From: Lacinutrix sp. WUR7
GTDB lineage: Bacteria > Bacteroidota > Bacteroidia > Flavobacteriales > Flavobacteriaceae
Direction of reading: 5' to 3'
DNA: 64,000 nt
Assembly (NCBI RefSeq): GCF_016864015.1
Contig: NZ_CP045067.1
Coordinates: 2,019,001 to 2,083,000, forward strand
Shown here: positions 28,501 to 38,376 of the stretch, piece by piece
How positions within the stretch are numbered: position 1 is the stretch's first letter
Layout: each line of letters opens with the position of its first letter
Notes under the pieces: generated by a model
The model's database searches: none
Told to the model about the DNA's origin: nothing
Seen by the model: the letters and a program-made list of their open reading frames with translations, nothing else
Position numbers and translations under genes: made by a program

Positions 28501-31500
28501 CCAGCAATTAATATTGCAGTAGCGCAAACAAACACAGATCAAATATGTTCTGGATCGGATGATGGAACTGCTGTTTTTACAATGACAGATGTTAGTAGTC
28601 TAGGAAACTATAGCTATACATCAACGCCATCGGCAGGAACAATGACACAAACAGGTAATGAAGTTACAGTAACTAATTTACCAACAGGAACCTATACGTT
28701 TGATGTTGTAGATAATACAACAGGTTGTACTAGTTCTGCATCTATTACTATAGATCCAGTAACTCCAATTACTTTTACCGTAAACGCAAGCAATATCAGT
28801 TGTAACACGGTTACTTCAACTATTAGTTTTGCAACATTATCAGGTGGAACTGGAGGTTATAGCTATGCGTATATAACTTCTGGAAGTGCAGCTCCTGCTA
28901 GCAGTGATTATAGTACTTCAACAACAGTAGATACTAGCGTTTTAGGATTAGTAATTGATGTTTACGTTATGGATAGTAATAATTGTGTGGTTATGGATAC
29001 CGTAACGATTACAAGTGATGTTTTACCTACGGTTACTGCAAGTATAGATAACCAATGTACAGGAACAGGAAATAATTTCACGATTACAGCAACGGTAACA
29101 GGTATTGCCACGTTAATGTATAGTATCGATGGAACTAATTTTCAAACAGGAAATACATTTACAGTAACTGCAGGAACATATACTGTAACCGTTAGAGATG
29201 GTAATGGTTGCGAGGTGACAGATACGGTTACTGTTAATCCGCAATTAACACTTGCTGCTGTATTAGATAAAGATATTACATGTGTTTTACCAGCAGAGGC
29301 GGAAGTAACACTAACAGCTTCAGGAGGAGATGCATCGGTTTATACGTATGCATATTCCACAGATGGTGGTGCTACATATACCAATATGGCTACTAGTGTA
29401 CTAAATACAACAACACCTGGAAGCTATATTTTTATGGTTACGGATGCTAATTCTTGTACGGCAGTAACAACAACGCCTATAGAGATTACTGCAGCTGTTA
29501 ATCCAGATATTACAGTAGCACAAACCGGATTCATTAATTGTAATGGAGAAGAAACAGGTGCTATTTCTATAACACCAGATATTACACTTGGTCAAGCGCC
29601 ATTTGTTTTTGAAGTATATAATACAACCACAAGTACTTCTTATGGGACACAAACTTCAGGTTTACCAGCAGGAGATTATACCGTTTCTGTAACGGATGCA
29701 AGAGGATGTACAGAAGTAGAACCTATTAGTATTTTACAACCAGCTGCGATTATTGTTAATCATTCTACAGTGCCAATTACATGTACTGTAAGTGGAGTTT
29801 CGCAAGGATCGGTAATTGTGGATAGTGTTACAGGAGGAACAGGACCTTACAACTATTTTGTTACAGGAACTAATGGTTATGATGAGGTAGAACTGAATAA
29901 TATAGGAGATACATCTACTACTTTCGATGTTGTGGACTTTGGATTGTATCAAATTAATGTTGTGGATACCAATGGATGTTCCGTGTTAATACAAAATGTA
30001 TTAGTAGCTTCTCCTCCAGATGATTTAGATATTACTATAAACGCGACAGCAGACTGTACAACAGGTGGTCAAGCTACTGTGGCTGTTAATACAGTATTAG
30101 CTGGTTCAGGTCCTTTCTATTTTGATATTTATAATGGTACTATTCCAACAGCACCACCAGGAGGAACATGGCAACTAGAGACATCACCTGGAGCCATTAC
30201 ATTTTCAGGATTAACAACTGGTGTTTTATATACTTTTATCGTTTATGATTCGCTTACAGGTTGTACTTATTTTGAATCCGCAGCCGCTCCAATTCCAACG
30301 AACTCAACTTTAGCAGTAGATACGGTAAGTTCTAATAATATAACATGTACAGGAAGTGCAGATGGTAATGTTTCCTTTACGGTACATAATCCGGAAACGA
30401 GTGCTATTGATGTAGATTTTGAAATTTTTGATTCCTTATCACAAATATCAACAGGTGTTAATGGAAATGGAACAGTACCAGCAAATGGATCACTTCCTAT
30501 AACTAATTTAGGACCTTTACCTTTTGGAAACTATTATGTTTTAATTACAGAAACCTCTGGTACAAATGCTGGTTGTAGTATTGTAACTGCTTCCCCATTT
30601 AATATTACAGAATCTGCTATTGATTTTAATTTAACTGCTTCGGTTTCTTCCAATGAAAATTGTAACGATTTAGGAGTTATCACTGCAATTGCTAGTGATG
30701 GTACAGCTCCTTATCAATATCAAATTTTATTGGATTCGGATACTGCTCCAATCGCATCAAGTACAGGTTGGGCATCTGCTAACACATTTACTGTGGCAGC
30801 AAATGGATATACCGTTTATGCCATCGATGCTTACGGATGTATTAGAGATTTTGATGTTACTTTAATTAAAGATGCAGAACCAACAATCGATCCACAAACA
30901 GCACCTTGTTTTGAAGGTAATCCTATAAATATTACCATTACTGGTAGTGTTGCTATAGGAAGTCCGTTGTATAGTATGAATGGAACTACTTTTGTTTCCA
31001 ATCCGAACTTTACAGTTTCAGCTTCTGGAACCTACACTTTATATATACAAGATGGAAATGGTTGTGTGGCATCCACACCTTATATTATTAATGATCAATT
31101 ACTATTAAGTGCTGCTTTAACTAGCGCATTAGATTGTAGTGCAACACCAGATGCGGAAATTACTTTATCTGCAAGCGGAGGCGATGCTACATTATATACC
31201 TATGAAGTATCTACCGATGGTGGTGCTACATATAGTCCAATGGGTACCAATGTATATACCACAACAACAGCAGGAACATATTTGTTTATGGTTACAGATG
31301 CTGCAGGTTGTACATCTACGGTAACCTATGTTTTAGATGCTATACAAGCAACAACTTTTACAACAGCAGAAATAAATGTGAGCTGTAATGGTGGTAATGA
31401 TGGTTCTATTACGGTAACCACGACGTCATCTACTGGTCCTTTTATGTATCAGTTAGATAGCGGAACACCACAAAGTTCTAATGTGTTCAACGGATTATCT

Positions 31501-34500
31501 CAAGGAACGTATACAATAACCGTTATAGATGCAAATGCTTGTAATACTACAAGTACACCAATTACTATAAACGAACCATTGCCATTAACAGCTACCGATT
31601 CTGTTTTAGCAACCACGACTTGTGATGTTGCAACCGTTATTACGGTATTAGGTCAAGATGGAACGCCTACAGTTTCTGGAGAATATTATTATGATTTTAA
31701 TGGGACTGGTTTTTCAACAACAAATACATATACAGTCAATAGTAATGGTACGATACAAACGATTAATTATACGGTAAGAGATGCAAATGGATGTGAGGTT
31801 ATAGGTTCTGTAATTGTTAATCCGTTAAATTCTCCAACAGATTTAGATTTTTCAGCAACGCCAATTACCTGCTTAGTTAGTACTAGCGATATTACTTTAA
31901 CAGCAACAGGAGGAACTGCTGCATTAAGTTATGAGATTTTGTCTCCTGCAAGTGCAACAACAAATACTACAGGTGCAACAAATGGAATTTTCACAGGATT
32001 AACAACAGATAGTTATACGTTTCAAATTACAGATGCAAATGGTTGTTCTTACCAAGAATTATATGTGTTAGAAGATGTCGATAATATTGAAGTTACCGGT
32101 CAACTAATTAGTGATGTTACTTGTAACCCAGGAACAGATGGCGAGGTGATATTTGCAATTTCTAATTTTGCAGGAACATACAGCTATTCTATTAATGGGA
32201 ATCCGCAGGTAACCGGACAAACAAACCCTACAGTTATCATAAATGGATTAACAGCTGCAGGTACACAAACGATTGTGGTTACCGATGAAGCAACAGGATG
32301 TACGGCAACAACATCTATAACCGTATCTCAATCTACTCCATTAAGTTTAGTTGCAGATCCATTTATTAATGCGAATTGTAATGCAGGTGCCCAAGTAAGT
32401 GTAACAGCTTCCGGAGGAAACGGATCTTACAGTTATTCTTTTGTAGTAAGTGGTGCACCAGCAGGAACGTATTCTAGTTCCAATACTGCTGTTTTAGATC
32501 CAGCGATTTCAACAACGTGGGATGTCTATGTTCAAGATACTAATAGTTGTACTATTTCTACACCTTTAACAATTACGATTGCTACAGATCCTATTCCAGT
32601 AGGAATAACGGTTACAGGTTCTCCATGTCTAAGTGTAGCAAACGATTATACTTTTACCGTAAATGTAGCTTCCGGAATAGCGCCTTACCAATATAGCATA
32701 GGAAACGGTTTTCAAACGAACCCTATATTTACAGTAAGCGCTCCAGGTACTTATACTATAACGGTGCAAGATGCTAATGGTTGTGAGAATACAACAACAT
32801 ATACTATTGACGATCCAATAGCATTAACACTAGCAGCAGTATCACCAAGTTGTAGTGATGATGATGGAGAAATTACAGTAACAGGTTTTGGAGGAACTGG
32901 TAGTTATACCTATTCTATAAATCCGAACCCTGCTTCTATAACTATAACAGGAAATGTGTTTTCTGGAGTACCTTCCGGAGATTATGTAGTGACTATTACC
33001 GATGCTGCAACATCTTGTTCTAATGATGCGAACGTAACATTAGATACAGCAACAGCAGTGCTGTTTGCTACTAGTGTTAACGATGTAACTTGTAATGGAG
33101 ATGCGAATGGTGTCATTACGGTAGATTTACCTGCTAGTAATGATAACCCAATCTATACCTATGAGATTACTGCGCCAATTATTGTAGCGCCACAAAGCTC
33201 TAATATATTTACAGGATTAGCTGCAGGTACCTATACGGTGCAAGTAACTTCGGGAAGAGGTTGTACAATGACAGCTAACGTTCTTGTTGAAGAACCAACA
33301 ATTATCGATGTTCCGGCACCAGCAATTGTACAATATACATGTACAATTGGAACGAACACCATTAATTATGCTTCCATAACGGTAACCGGTGTTACTGGAG
33401 GTTCTGGAATATATACTATTTATGAATTTTTAGAAGGTGGTACCGTTGTTCAATCTGGTACTAGCAATGTGTATACAGAGTCCGATGCTTCTGGAGGAAA
33501 TTATATAGTGAATGTATATGACGATCAAGGTTGTTTAGGAAGCACACTAACCGCAGTTATTATTAATCCGTATCTAGATTTAGATACGATATCTGTTGCC
33601 GTGGATAATGCTATTACGTGTACTAATTTAGAAGATATTACCGTTACCGCTTCAGGAACTACTGGCACACCAACAAATTTAGAATATACAGTAGAAGATG
33701 TTACTGGTACTGTAACAGGTGGAATATATAGCGAGACAAATACAACAGGAATCTTTACCGGATTAGATGTTGGAAACTACAGTATTACCGTAGTAAATTT
33801 AGATACCGGATGTACGTTGGAAAGTGTACATTATGTAAACAATCCAAATACTTTCGATCTTATTGTCGATGCGGTTATAGATGTTACTTGTTTTAACGAC
33901 AACAGTGGTAGTGTTACCATTACTTTTGTAGACGACGTTGTTACCGGTACAAACCCAGATCAATCCGGGCCATTTAACTACACTATTTTAGATAGTTCTG
34001 GTACCACAGTAAATTCTGGAGCTACTGCAAATGCAGGGCCAGTTAGTATTACAGGATTAGCAGGAGGAACGTATACTATAAATGCTACTTTAATAGGAAG
34101 TCCTTTTTGTACCGTAAGTGAAAACTTTACAATTACAAGACCTACAGAAGCATTGGCACTTACCACAACACAAACTTCGGTAACCTGTTTGGATGGTATA
34201 GGTACCATTTCAGCTGTTGGTACCGGTGGTTGGGGTAATCTAGAATATGAATTAACGGGAGATGCTACTGTTGCATATTCTTCTAACGGAACATTTACAG
34301 GGCTGTTTGCAGGAAATTATGTAGTGAATGTAAGAGATGTTCAAGGTTGTATTGTTTCCGAAAATGTAAATTTAGCAGCAACACCTCCAATAGATAATAC
34401 CTTCATTCTAACACCAAGTGTATTGTCTTGTTTTGGAGATCAAGACGCAACGATAACGGTAACGAATGTTACTGGCGGACAAGGAAGCAATTACACATAT

Positions 34501-36384
34501 ACTTTAAATAGTGCATCGCCTAGTGTTACTAATTCCGGACCACAAACTTCTAATGTCTTTACCGATTTGGCAGCTGGTGTATACTCTGTTACTATAGCAG
34601 ATGGTTTTAACTGTACAGTTACTTCCGCAGATATCAACATACAAGCACCATTAGAAGTAGAAGCTAGTTTAGTAAAACAATCCTCTTTAACTTGTTTCAA
34701 TGATGCAACTTTAACTTTAAGTGCGTCAGGCGGAACTGGTACGTATACGTATAGTGCGAATAGTTCCATGATACCGGTACTAGGTACATTTACAAATGCT
34801 ATTACATTTCCTGTAGCGGAAGGAAATTACATGTATTATGTAAGTGATGCTAATGGTTGTATTTCTGAAGTTTCTAATGATATTCAAATTGATGCACTTC
34901 CAGATTTAACAATAGATTTAACATTAACCAATGTAGTTATTAACTGTGCTGGTGATAATAATGGTGCTGTTGTAGCAGTTGCTGCAGGTGGTTTAGGAAA
35001 TTACGTGTACACATTGCAAGATGCTTCTGGTACTCCAATTATTGCAACACAAACAAGTCCAGGCGTTTTTACAGAATTAATAGCTGGTACCTATCAAGTA
35101 GAAGTAGTTAGTGGAGATTGTCTTACAACATCTGCATTAATTAATATTACAGAACCAGCGGCGCCATTAACAGCTACTTTTATAGTAAATGATATTACTT
35201 GTAATGGTGCAGATGATGGTTCTTTAATCATTAATGCTTCCGGTGGGACAGGTATTATTAAATATGCGATTTCTCCGCAAATGAATCAGTTTTTTGAAAC
35301 CAATACTTTTGAGAATTTAGAACCTGGTAATTACGATGTTGTTGTTCAAGATGAACTAGGTTGTTATTTAACTTCTAGTTTCACCATAAACGAGCCAAGT
35401 GCTGTATTACTTAGTATGGTTTCTGGATCTATTTTCCCAGAAGTATGTTCTGGAGATAATGATGGAGAATTTAGTGTAGATATTTCGGGAGGAACACCTG
35501 TATATTCGGTGAGCTTAGATGATTATAATGGACCATATATTACAGGAGTCGTAGGACAAACACAATTTGATTTTACAGGTTTAAGCGGTGGAGATCATAC
35601 GGTATTTATAAGAGATAGCTTTGGATGTGAATCGGAATGGAATATCACTTTCCCAGAATCTGTAACGATTAATCCAATAGTTAATATAGAGTACGGTTGT
35701 GTAAATAATGTTTCTAGTAATTTGGTTATCGTAACGGTAGATGATAGTATTACAGATCCAACAGATTTAGATTATTCTTTAAACGGTGGAGCATATCAAG
35801 CGAGTAATGTCTTTATAGATGTGGTTCCTGGAATGGGCCATTATATTGATGTAAGACATACCAACGGCTGTATTAAAAGAACAAATCTTTTTGATATTTC
35901 ATTTTTCGATCCGTTAACACTTTCTATAATAGATGGTGAGTTTAATGAGATTGTTGCTATAGTTGCAGGAGGATCTGGTAATTATGAATTTACCTTTAAT
36001 GGAGAAGATTATGGAAGCACAAGCACATTCATGATCACCGAATCTGGAAGCTATACCGTGACGGTTACCGATAGTAATGGATGTATGGCAATAGCTACAG
36101 ATTATTTTGAATTTGTTGATATCTGTATTCCAGACTATTTTACACCAAATGGAGATGGTGTTTTAGATGGTTGGGCTCCAGAATGTGTGAATCAATACCA
36201 AAATATTGAATATTCGATTTTTGATCGTTATGGTCGTAAAATAGCAACATTACGAAGAGGTGAAAAGTGGGACGGAACATATAACCAAGCAGAGCTTCCT
36301 ACGGGAGATTATTGGTACGTTATTGAATTAAATGATCCGTCAGAAAACAGAGATTTCGTAGGGCACTTTACATTATACAGATAA
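22552..36384 (+). CDS. sprB: SprB: giant repeat adhesin of gliding motility
   Basis: Mobile surface adhesin moved along the cell by the gliding motor and exported by T9SS. From the ATG at 22552 (signal peptide ending SLQSIAQ) it has about 4610 residues; an ATG at 22534 adds six. The N-terminal 350 residues form a globular region, followed by a DUF11-like module (TYVIGFQNTGNDDAGN). Tens of SprB-type repeats follow, each ending like GTYTITVTDANGC and beginning with NVSCNG-type motifs. A jelly-roll-like insert lies at about 1190-1390 of the longer frame (LLYETFGYGED...). The C terminus is a type B sorting domain: IPDYFTPNGDGVLDGW, YSIFDRYGRKIA, GDYWYVIEL. The frame is intact over 13.8 kb. SprF, its dedicated helper, follows. 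Confidence 0.95.
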   Translation: MKKPTFFKIGIVIILLTTSLQSIAQNYVPFTPRFNQDLKGDIRLIGNNILGPDNNAFNNDNVYNHNVDMQYIDIDGDPSTFNSTSADLEIPNPGCYRIIHAGLYWGAVTNGTDPITNVKFKGPEGGYNDVVGTPIYSAGGVATGDSYPYSCYADVTSIVNGFTNNLGTYTIGNVSTAQGETSDFTPYNGTGYSAGWSLFIVFEDPTLPGKSITSFDGFSAISFADNPNLDIPVSGFRTVPAPIPVRANFAFAALEGDKPIQGDRLRINGVNMSTVDRLANNFFDSSVTQLNATPVMNRNPNSTNTLGFDTGIMAVPNPGNSVITNDSNNATISLATQGDTYFVYLSAIAVEIIEPNIVLTKIVLDEFGADIGGQMVALGQPLTYVIGFQNTGNDDAGNLIIKDILPINTIFDYPTGLELPPGVSIVSYDPISREIIFSVANSYVEQGYPVSEIRINVNVVENCNEIDDACSNIINNQAFATYTGITNSNYEITDDPSVNSNTGCLLTPQATNFLADLNDCIFTQNEVLCGETVQLTAADGYDTYSWSTSPTGTPVIGTTQTITVTNVGTYYVHNAAVAPCQSIDQIFTVTPYGASITNPVIPYADEVVTCPNDGKLLPNIFLCGANDFVFIETNIADASTIIWEQLDEASCAPVSDTDCANENTSCTWTQVGTGPDFLANTSGQFRLTLNYDGGCFNRFYFNVYQNILIPTVNARDIICTTPGQITVGGVPSGYEYSIDGTNFQASNIFSVTVAGIYTIYIRQTGVTTNPCIFTVPDIQIRERDFTVSTNVTQPLCHGDKGSIQLVANDVRPQYFFTIHNGATLVNSVGPITENNYAFNNLNPGTYTVLVETEDGCTYTEDITISEPPLLTVTAAITSPLTCADGEITVYPQGGTPPYFYYINSTTDFQTVPEIVVTAGGTYDITVLDANNCSASTTIEIVDIPAPEYTISQTDVLCYNDTTGEIQINVTNANGYTLEYSIDNGTTFTSSSTFTNLNGGNYEVIIKYTLGASECFTTVETIIINQPDEALTATVGISALAGCGPSGEGTIRITNPQGGTPFPGPNFYEYSFDNQATWTTSNEAFVNPGTYTVYIRDANGCVFVMQDTILDQEPPAPTIEVGDTIFNCDGSGNATVTVTNNGGTTYAYDYYLDGTLNSNTTDPQTFVNVPSGSHTISVEYTLLTVPTFSNLLYETFGYGEDTTSPGINPTYYCFEQQVAATQCGNTPNIDDGEYTVTSNIEFPFWSWVNPTDYTPATNPVTPNGRYMVVNIGATIPASEVLYEKQINDIIPNQPIQVEFAAMNLLRTGIGEFDPDLRVALVDASGTEIDFYNTGNIPKTENWIEYPTTPITLDPGANTSLKFILRSNVQQVTGNDVAVDDLKVFQLPVACTNLVDFPFVIPSGNAFTADITGTSMISCSGNADGEITIAVQNFDPILGFQYSIDNGVTWITETTSPQTITGLTDTTYNIQIRYEDAADTCVFDFTETITSANPLTINVSNTEVNCVDGATITATATEGTPGYSFQLIDTVSPFTVTDFQNGTLTDVAPGTYTVEATDASGCTASTTLTLVAALAPTAVISTTSNFCYDPINGATLEVTASGGVAPYQYNINGGAFQNDNIFNSLTPGTYTIIVRDTFGCEVTLPAETIEPQLILSTIITKDLDCTTSPDAVITGTISGGTAPFTYAVSENGGTYTALGTTGTPFTYPAATAGTYQFEVTDAQGCIAISEVNTVDAISTPTGTANGVDPICFNDANGEVQLFAADGSGGYTFSFNGGAFSTTSFYDALDANTTTATTTEYTYQIQDSNNCLSPIYTITLNNPTAVVATATLSNNTNCSTTTDITVTASGGAGNYSYSFNGNATYTATNVLTVTNTITAQTITFSVRDANGCIDTETIEVPPFHPLSGMTFVDSNTITCNAATTDVTVTATNGMATFLYEITAPAAATSNTSGATSGVFTNVSPGDYTFQITDGNGCTTTASHTIAPAINIAVAQTNTDQICSGSDDGTAVFTMTDVSSLGNYSYTSTPSAGTMTQTGNEVTVTNLPTGTYTFDVVDNTTGCTSSASITIDPVTPITFTVNASNISCNTVTSTISFATLSGGTGGYSYAYITSGSAAPASSDYSTSTTVDTSVLGLVIDVYVMDSNNCVVMDTVTITSDVLPTVTASIDNQCTGTGNNFTITATVTGIATLMYSIDGTNFQTGNTFTVTAGTYTVTVRDGNGCEVTDTVTVNPQLTLAAVLDKDITCVLPAEAEVTLTASGGDASVYTYAYSTDGGATYTNMATSVLNTTTPGSYIFMVTDANSCTAVTTTPIEITAAVNPDITVAQTGFINCNGEETGAISITPDITLGQAPFVFEVYNTTTSTSYGTQTSGLPAGDYTVSVTDARGCTEVEPISILQPAAIIVNHSTVPITCTVSGVSQGSVIVDSVTGGTGPYNYFVTGTNGYDEVELNNIGDTSTTFDVVDFGLYQINVVDTNGCSVLIQNVLVASPPDDLDITINATADCTTGGQATVAVNTVLAGSGPFYFDIYNGTIPTAPPGGTWQLETSPGAITFSGLTTGVLYTFIVYDSLTGCTYFESAAAPIPTNSTLAVDTVSSNNITCTGSADGNVSFTVHNPETSAIDVDFEIFDSLSQISTGVNGNGTVPANGSLPITNLGPLPFGNYYVLITETSGTNAGCSIVTASPFNITESAIDFNLTASVSSNENCNDLGVITAIASDGTAPYQYQILLDSDTAPIASSTGWASANTFTVAANGYTVYAIDAYGCIRDFDVTLIKDAEPTIDPQTAPCFEGNPINITITGSVAIGSPLYSMNGTTFVSNPNFTVSASGTYTLYIQDGNGCVASTPYIINDQLLLSAALTSALDCSATPDAEITLSASGGDATLYTYEVSTDGGATYSPMGTNVYTTTTAGTYLFMVTDAAGCTSTVTYVLDAIQATTFTTAEINVSCNGGNDGSITVTTTSSTGPFMYQLDSGTPQSSNVFNGLSQGTYTITVIDANACNTTSTPITINEPLPLTATDSVLATTTCDVATVITVLGQDGTPTVSGEYYYDFNGTGFSTTNTYTVNSNGTIQTINYTVRDANGCEVIGSVIVNPLNSPTDLDFSATPITCLVSTSDITLTATGGTAALSYEILSPASATTNTTGATNGIFTGLTTDSYTFQITDANGCSYQELYVLEDVDNIEVTGQLISDVTCNPGTDGEVIFAISNFAGTYSYSINGNPQVTGQTNPTVIINGLTAAGTQTIVVTDEATGCTATTSITVSQSTPLSLVADPFINANCNAGAQVSVTASGGNGSYSYSFVVSGAPAGTYSSSNTAVLDPAISTTWDVYVQDTNSCTISTPLTITIATDPIPVGITVTGSPCLSVANDYTFTVNVASGIAPYQYSIGNGFQTNPIFTVSAPGTYTITVQDANGCENTTTYTIDDPIALTLAAVSPSCSDDDGEITVTGFGGTGSYTYSINPNPASITITGNVFSGVPSGDYVVTITDAATSCSNDANVTLDTATAVLFATSVNDVTCNGDANGVITVDLPASNDNPIYTYEITAPIIVAPQSSNIFTGLAAGTYTVQVTSGRGCTMTANVLVEEPTIIDVPAPAIVQYTCTIGTNTINYASITVTGVTGGSGIYTIYEFLEGGTVVQSGTSNVYTESDASGGNYIVNVYDDQGCLGSTLTAVIINPYLDLDTISVAVDNAITCTNLEDITVTASGTTGTPTNLEYTVEDVTGTVTGGIYSETNTTGIFTGLDVGNYSITVVNLDTGCTLESVHYVNNPNTFDLIVDAVIDVTCFNDNSGSVTITFVDDVVTGTNPDQSGPFNYTILDSSGTTVNSGATANAGPVSITGLAGGTYTINATLIGSPFCTVSENFTITRPTEALALTTTQTSVTCLDGIGTISAVGTGGWGNLEYELTGDATVAYSSNGTFTGLFAGNYVVNVRDVQGCIVSENVNLAATPPIDNTFILTPSVLSCFGDQDATITVTNVTGGQGSNYTYTLNSASPSVTNSGPQTSNVFTDLAAGVYSVTIADGFNCTVTSADINIQAPLEVEASLVKQSSLTCFNDATLTLSASGGTGTYTYSANSSMIPVLGTFTNAITFPVAEGNYMYYVSDANGCISEVSNDIQIDALPDLTIDLTLTNVVINCAGDNNGAVVAVAAGGLGNYVYTLQDASGTPIIATQTSPGVFTELIAGTYQVEVVSGDCLTTSALINITEPAAPLTATFIVNDITCNGADDGSLIINASGGTGIIKYAISPQMNQFFETNTFENLEPGNYDVVVQDELGCYLTSSFTINEPSAVLLSMVSGSIFPEVCSGDNDGEFSVDISGGTPVYSVSLDDYNGPYITGVVGQTQFDFTGLSGGDHTVFIRDSFGCESEWNITFPESVTINPIVNIEYGCVNNVSSNLVIVTVDDSITDPTDLDYSLNGGAYQASNVFIDVVPGMGHYIDVRHTNGCIKRTNLFDISFFDPLTLSIIDGEFNEIVAIVAGGSGNYEFTFNGEDYGSTSTFMITESGSYTVTVTDSNGCMAIATDYFEFVDICIPDYFTPNGDGVLDGWAPECVNQYQNIEYSIFDRYGRKIATLRRGEKWDGTYNQAELPTGDYWYVIELNDPSENRDFVGHFTLYR

Positions 36385-36424
36385 TCATAATGTGTTTTTA
36401 TTATCTAACTAAATACTATTTAAA

Positions 36425-37402
36425 ATGAAAAAATTAACCATATATATTCTTTTATTGTCTTTGACAGTAAGTTATAGTCAAGAGCTAAACATACCAGTAT
36501 TTACACAGTATTTAGCAGATAATAGTTTCGTAGTTTCTCCAACCTATGCCGGTATTGGCGACAATATAAAAATTAGAGCGAATGGACTAACACAATGGGT
36601 TGGTATTAAAGGTGCTCCAGATAATCAATCTTTATATATGGATGCTAGACTAGGTAATCGTTCCGGAGTTGGACTATCTTTATATAATGATAGAAACGGA
36701 AACACAGTACAAAAAGGATTTAAGGCTTCGTTTGCACATCATCTTACTTTAGATTATTACTCCAAACAATATTTGTCTTTAGGGATTTCTTATAATTATA
36801 ATACGTTTAAAATTGATATTCATAATTTCAGACCTACAGAGAGCATGCCAGTAATAGATCCTAGAGTGACAGACGATAGATATATTGCGAATAATAACTT
36901 TGATGTTGGTGCTTTATATAGAAACAAGGGTTTTTATTTTAGTTTTAATGCTAGTAATATTCTACCTAAAAAGATTGATAATTTTGTTGGAGTAGAGCCA
37001 GATTTACTTTTAAATTACCAAGCATATACAGGAATCGTACTTGTAAATCCTAGAGATAAAAAAATCGAAATTGAACCTTCTTTATATTTTCAATATTTTG
37101 ATAGTGATGATCGATCTAGTACCGATGTAAATATTAAAGTGAGAAAGTTTAGTAGAAATGAAGATTATGTTTGGGGAGGAATTTCTTATCGTTTTCTAAA
37201 TGATCAATTTTTTAACCCCTTAAATCTTGGACCAATGGTTGGTTTTAATAAGTCTAATTTTTATTTTGGATATGCTTATCAAATTACCATAAATGAGTTA
37301 TCTGGTTATAACGCAGGTACGCATATGGTAACTATAGGCTTCGACTTTTTACAAGGTATTAGTGAGTGCGAGTGTACACAGACTAGGTCACATGTAAAGT
37401 AA
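36425..37402 (+). CDS. sprF: SprF: PorP/SprF-family outer-membrane partner for SprB secretion
   Basis: A 325-residue protein with a signal peptide (KKLTIYILLLSLTVSYSQ) and the PorP/SprF pattern: PVFTQYLADNSFVVSPTYAGIGD near the N terminus, then alternating amphipathic strands to HMVTIGFDFLQG. In F. johnsoniae SprF is required for secretion of SprB. Type B sorting domains generally depend on such paired PorP/SprF proteins, and the gene follows sprB by 40 bases. A strong terminator follows, closing the locus. Confidence 0.92.
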   Translation: MKKLTIYILLLSLTVSYSQELNIPVFTQYLADNSFVVSPTYAGIGDNIKIRANGLTQWVGIKGAPDNQSLYMDARLGNRSGVGLSLYNDRNGNTVQKGFKASFAHHLTLDYYSKQYLSLGISYNYNTFKIDIHNFRPTESMPVIDPRVTDDRYIANNNFDVGALYRNKGFYFSFNASNILPKKIDNFVGVEPDLLLNYQAYTGIVLVNPRDKKIEIEPSLYFQYFDSDDRSSTDVNIKVRKFSRNEDYVWGGISYRFLNDQFFNPLNLGPMVGFNKSNFYFGYAYQITINELSGYNAGTHMVTIGFDFLQGISECECTQTRSHVK

Positions 37403-37423
37403 AACGTTTTATTTTTAAAGTAG

Positions 37424-37462
37424 AAGCGCCGTATAAAATATGTTTTTTGTACGGCGCTTTTG
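37424..37462 (+). terminator. Terminator of the spr operon
   Basis: Perfect 10-bp GC-rich stem AAGCGCCGTA (37424-37433) / TACGGCGCTT (37450-37459), a 16-base loop, then T residues. It lies 21 bases after sprF. Confidence 0.88.
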
Positions 37463-37541
37463 TAGTTTGAAATCGGTATGTTACAATGTGTTTTTATTCT
37501 TCTTGTGAGTTCGCTTCCTTTTGTTAGATATAGCGATACTA

Positions 37542-37584
37542 TGATTTATGTCATTTTTGAAGTTATCCTTTTTGGCTATCTTTA
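37542..37584 (+). promoter_or_regulatory. FNR-type site (TGA-N6-TCA) and -7 element of the mla operon
   Basis: TGATTTATGTCA at 37542-37553, centre 37547.5. The -7 element TATCTTTA is at 37577-37584, 29.5 bases from that centre. This is the class II activator geometry (about -42). The start codon of mlaE follows at 37603. Confidence 0.7.
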
Positions 37585-37602
37585 TATTGTAAATACGGAA
37601 TA

Positions 37603-38373
37603 ATGAGTAAATCCAATGCTGTTACAACTTTTTTTATAGAAATTGGCGAACTGACCTTATTCGCTGGTCGGTTTTTTAAACAATTATTTACGAAACCTTT
37701 TGAGGGTAAGGAACTTCTTAAACAATGTTATAGTATAGGTAACCGTTCCATTTTGTTAGTAGCTGTTACTGGGTTTATTATTGGTTTAGTAATCACTTTA
37801 CAAACGAGACCAACTTTAGAAGAGTTTGGTGCAGAATCTTGGATGCCTTCTATGGTAAGTTTATCCATAATTAGGGAAATAGGTCCTGTAATTATTGCCT
37901 TAACCTTTGCTGGTAGAATAGCTTCTGGTATTGGAGCAGAACTTGGGTCTATGCGTGTAACAGAACAAATTGACGCGATGGAGGTTTCTGGTACCAATCC
38001 GTTTAAATTTTTGGTGGTAACTAGAATTGTTGCCGCTACACTTATGTTACCTCTTTTAGTCCTTTTAGGAGATGCGCTCGCTCTTTTAGGATCTTATATT
38101 ATAGAAAATATAAAAGGGGAAGTTTCCTTTTTACTTTATTTTAATAAAGTTTTTAATGTTTTAGAATTTAGTGACCTTATTCCTGCTACTATTAAAACGT
38201 TTTTCTTCGGATTTGCAATTGCATTAGTTGGTTGTTTTAAAGGATATAATTGTGATAAAGGAACTGTTGGAGTAGGCGCAGCTGCAAATTCAGCAGTAGT
38301 ATTCTCTTCCATGCTGTTGTTTATTATAGATTTCATTGCTGTTTTTATAACCGATATATTTTTCGACCTTTAA
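37603..38373 (+). CDS. mlaE: MlaE-family ABC transporter permease
   Basis: Inner-membrane permease of the Mla-type system that moves phospholipids between inner and outer membranes. The 256-residue protein has about five membrane helices and the family signatures LSIIREIGPVIIALTFAGRIASGIGAELG (about residues 86-114; read in parts) and RVTEQIDAMEVSG. It is followed after 3 bases by the ATPase gene and then by the MCE-domain gene. No Mla periplasmic carrier (MlaC) is present here, which is usual in many Bacteroidota. An FNR-type site at the class II position suggests induction with the stress block. Confidence 0.93.
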   Translation: MSKSNAVTTFFIEIGELTLFAGRFFKQLFTKPFEGKELLKQCYSIGNRSILLVAVTGFIIGLVITLQTRPTLEEFGAESWMPSMVSLSIIREIGPVIIALTFAGRIASGIGAELGSMRVTEQIDAMEVSGTNPFKFLVVTRIVAATLMLPLLVLLGDALALLGSYIIENIKGEVSFLLYFNKVFNVLEFSDLIPATIKTFFFGFAIALVGCFKGYNCDKGTVGVGAAANSAVVFSSMLLFIIDFIAVFITDIFFDL

Positions 38374-38376
38374 ATT

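Noticed and set aside
23331-34769. Many 60-110-residue frames on the minus strand within sprB
   Set aside because: They have no family pattern and no spacing or promoter logic, and they lie inside a clearly coding 13.8-kb gene.
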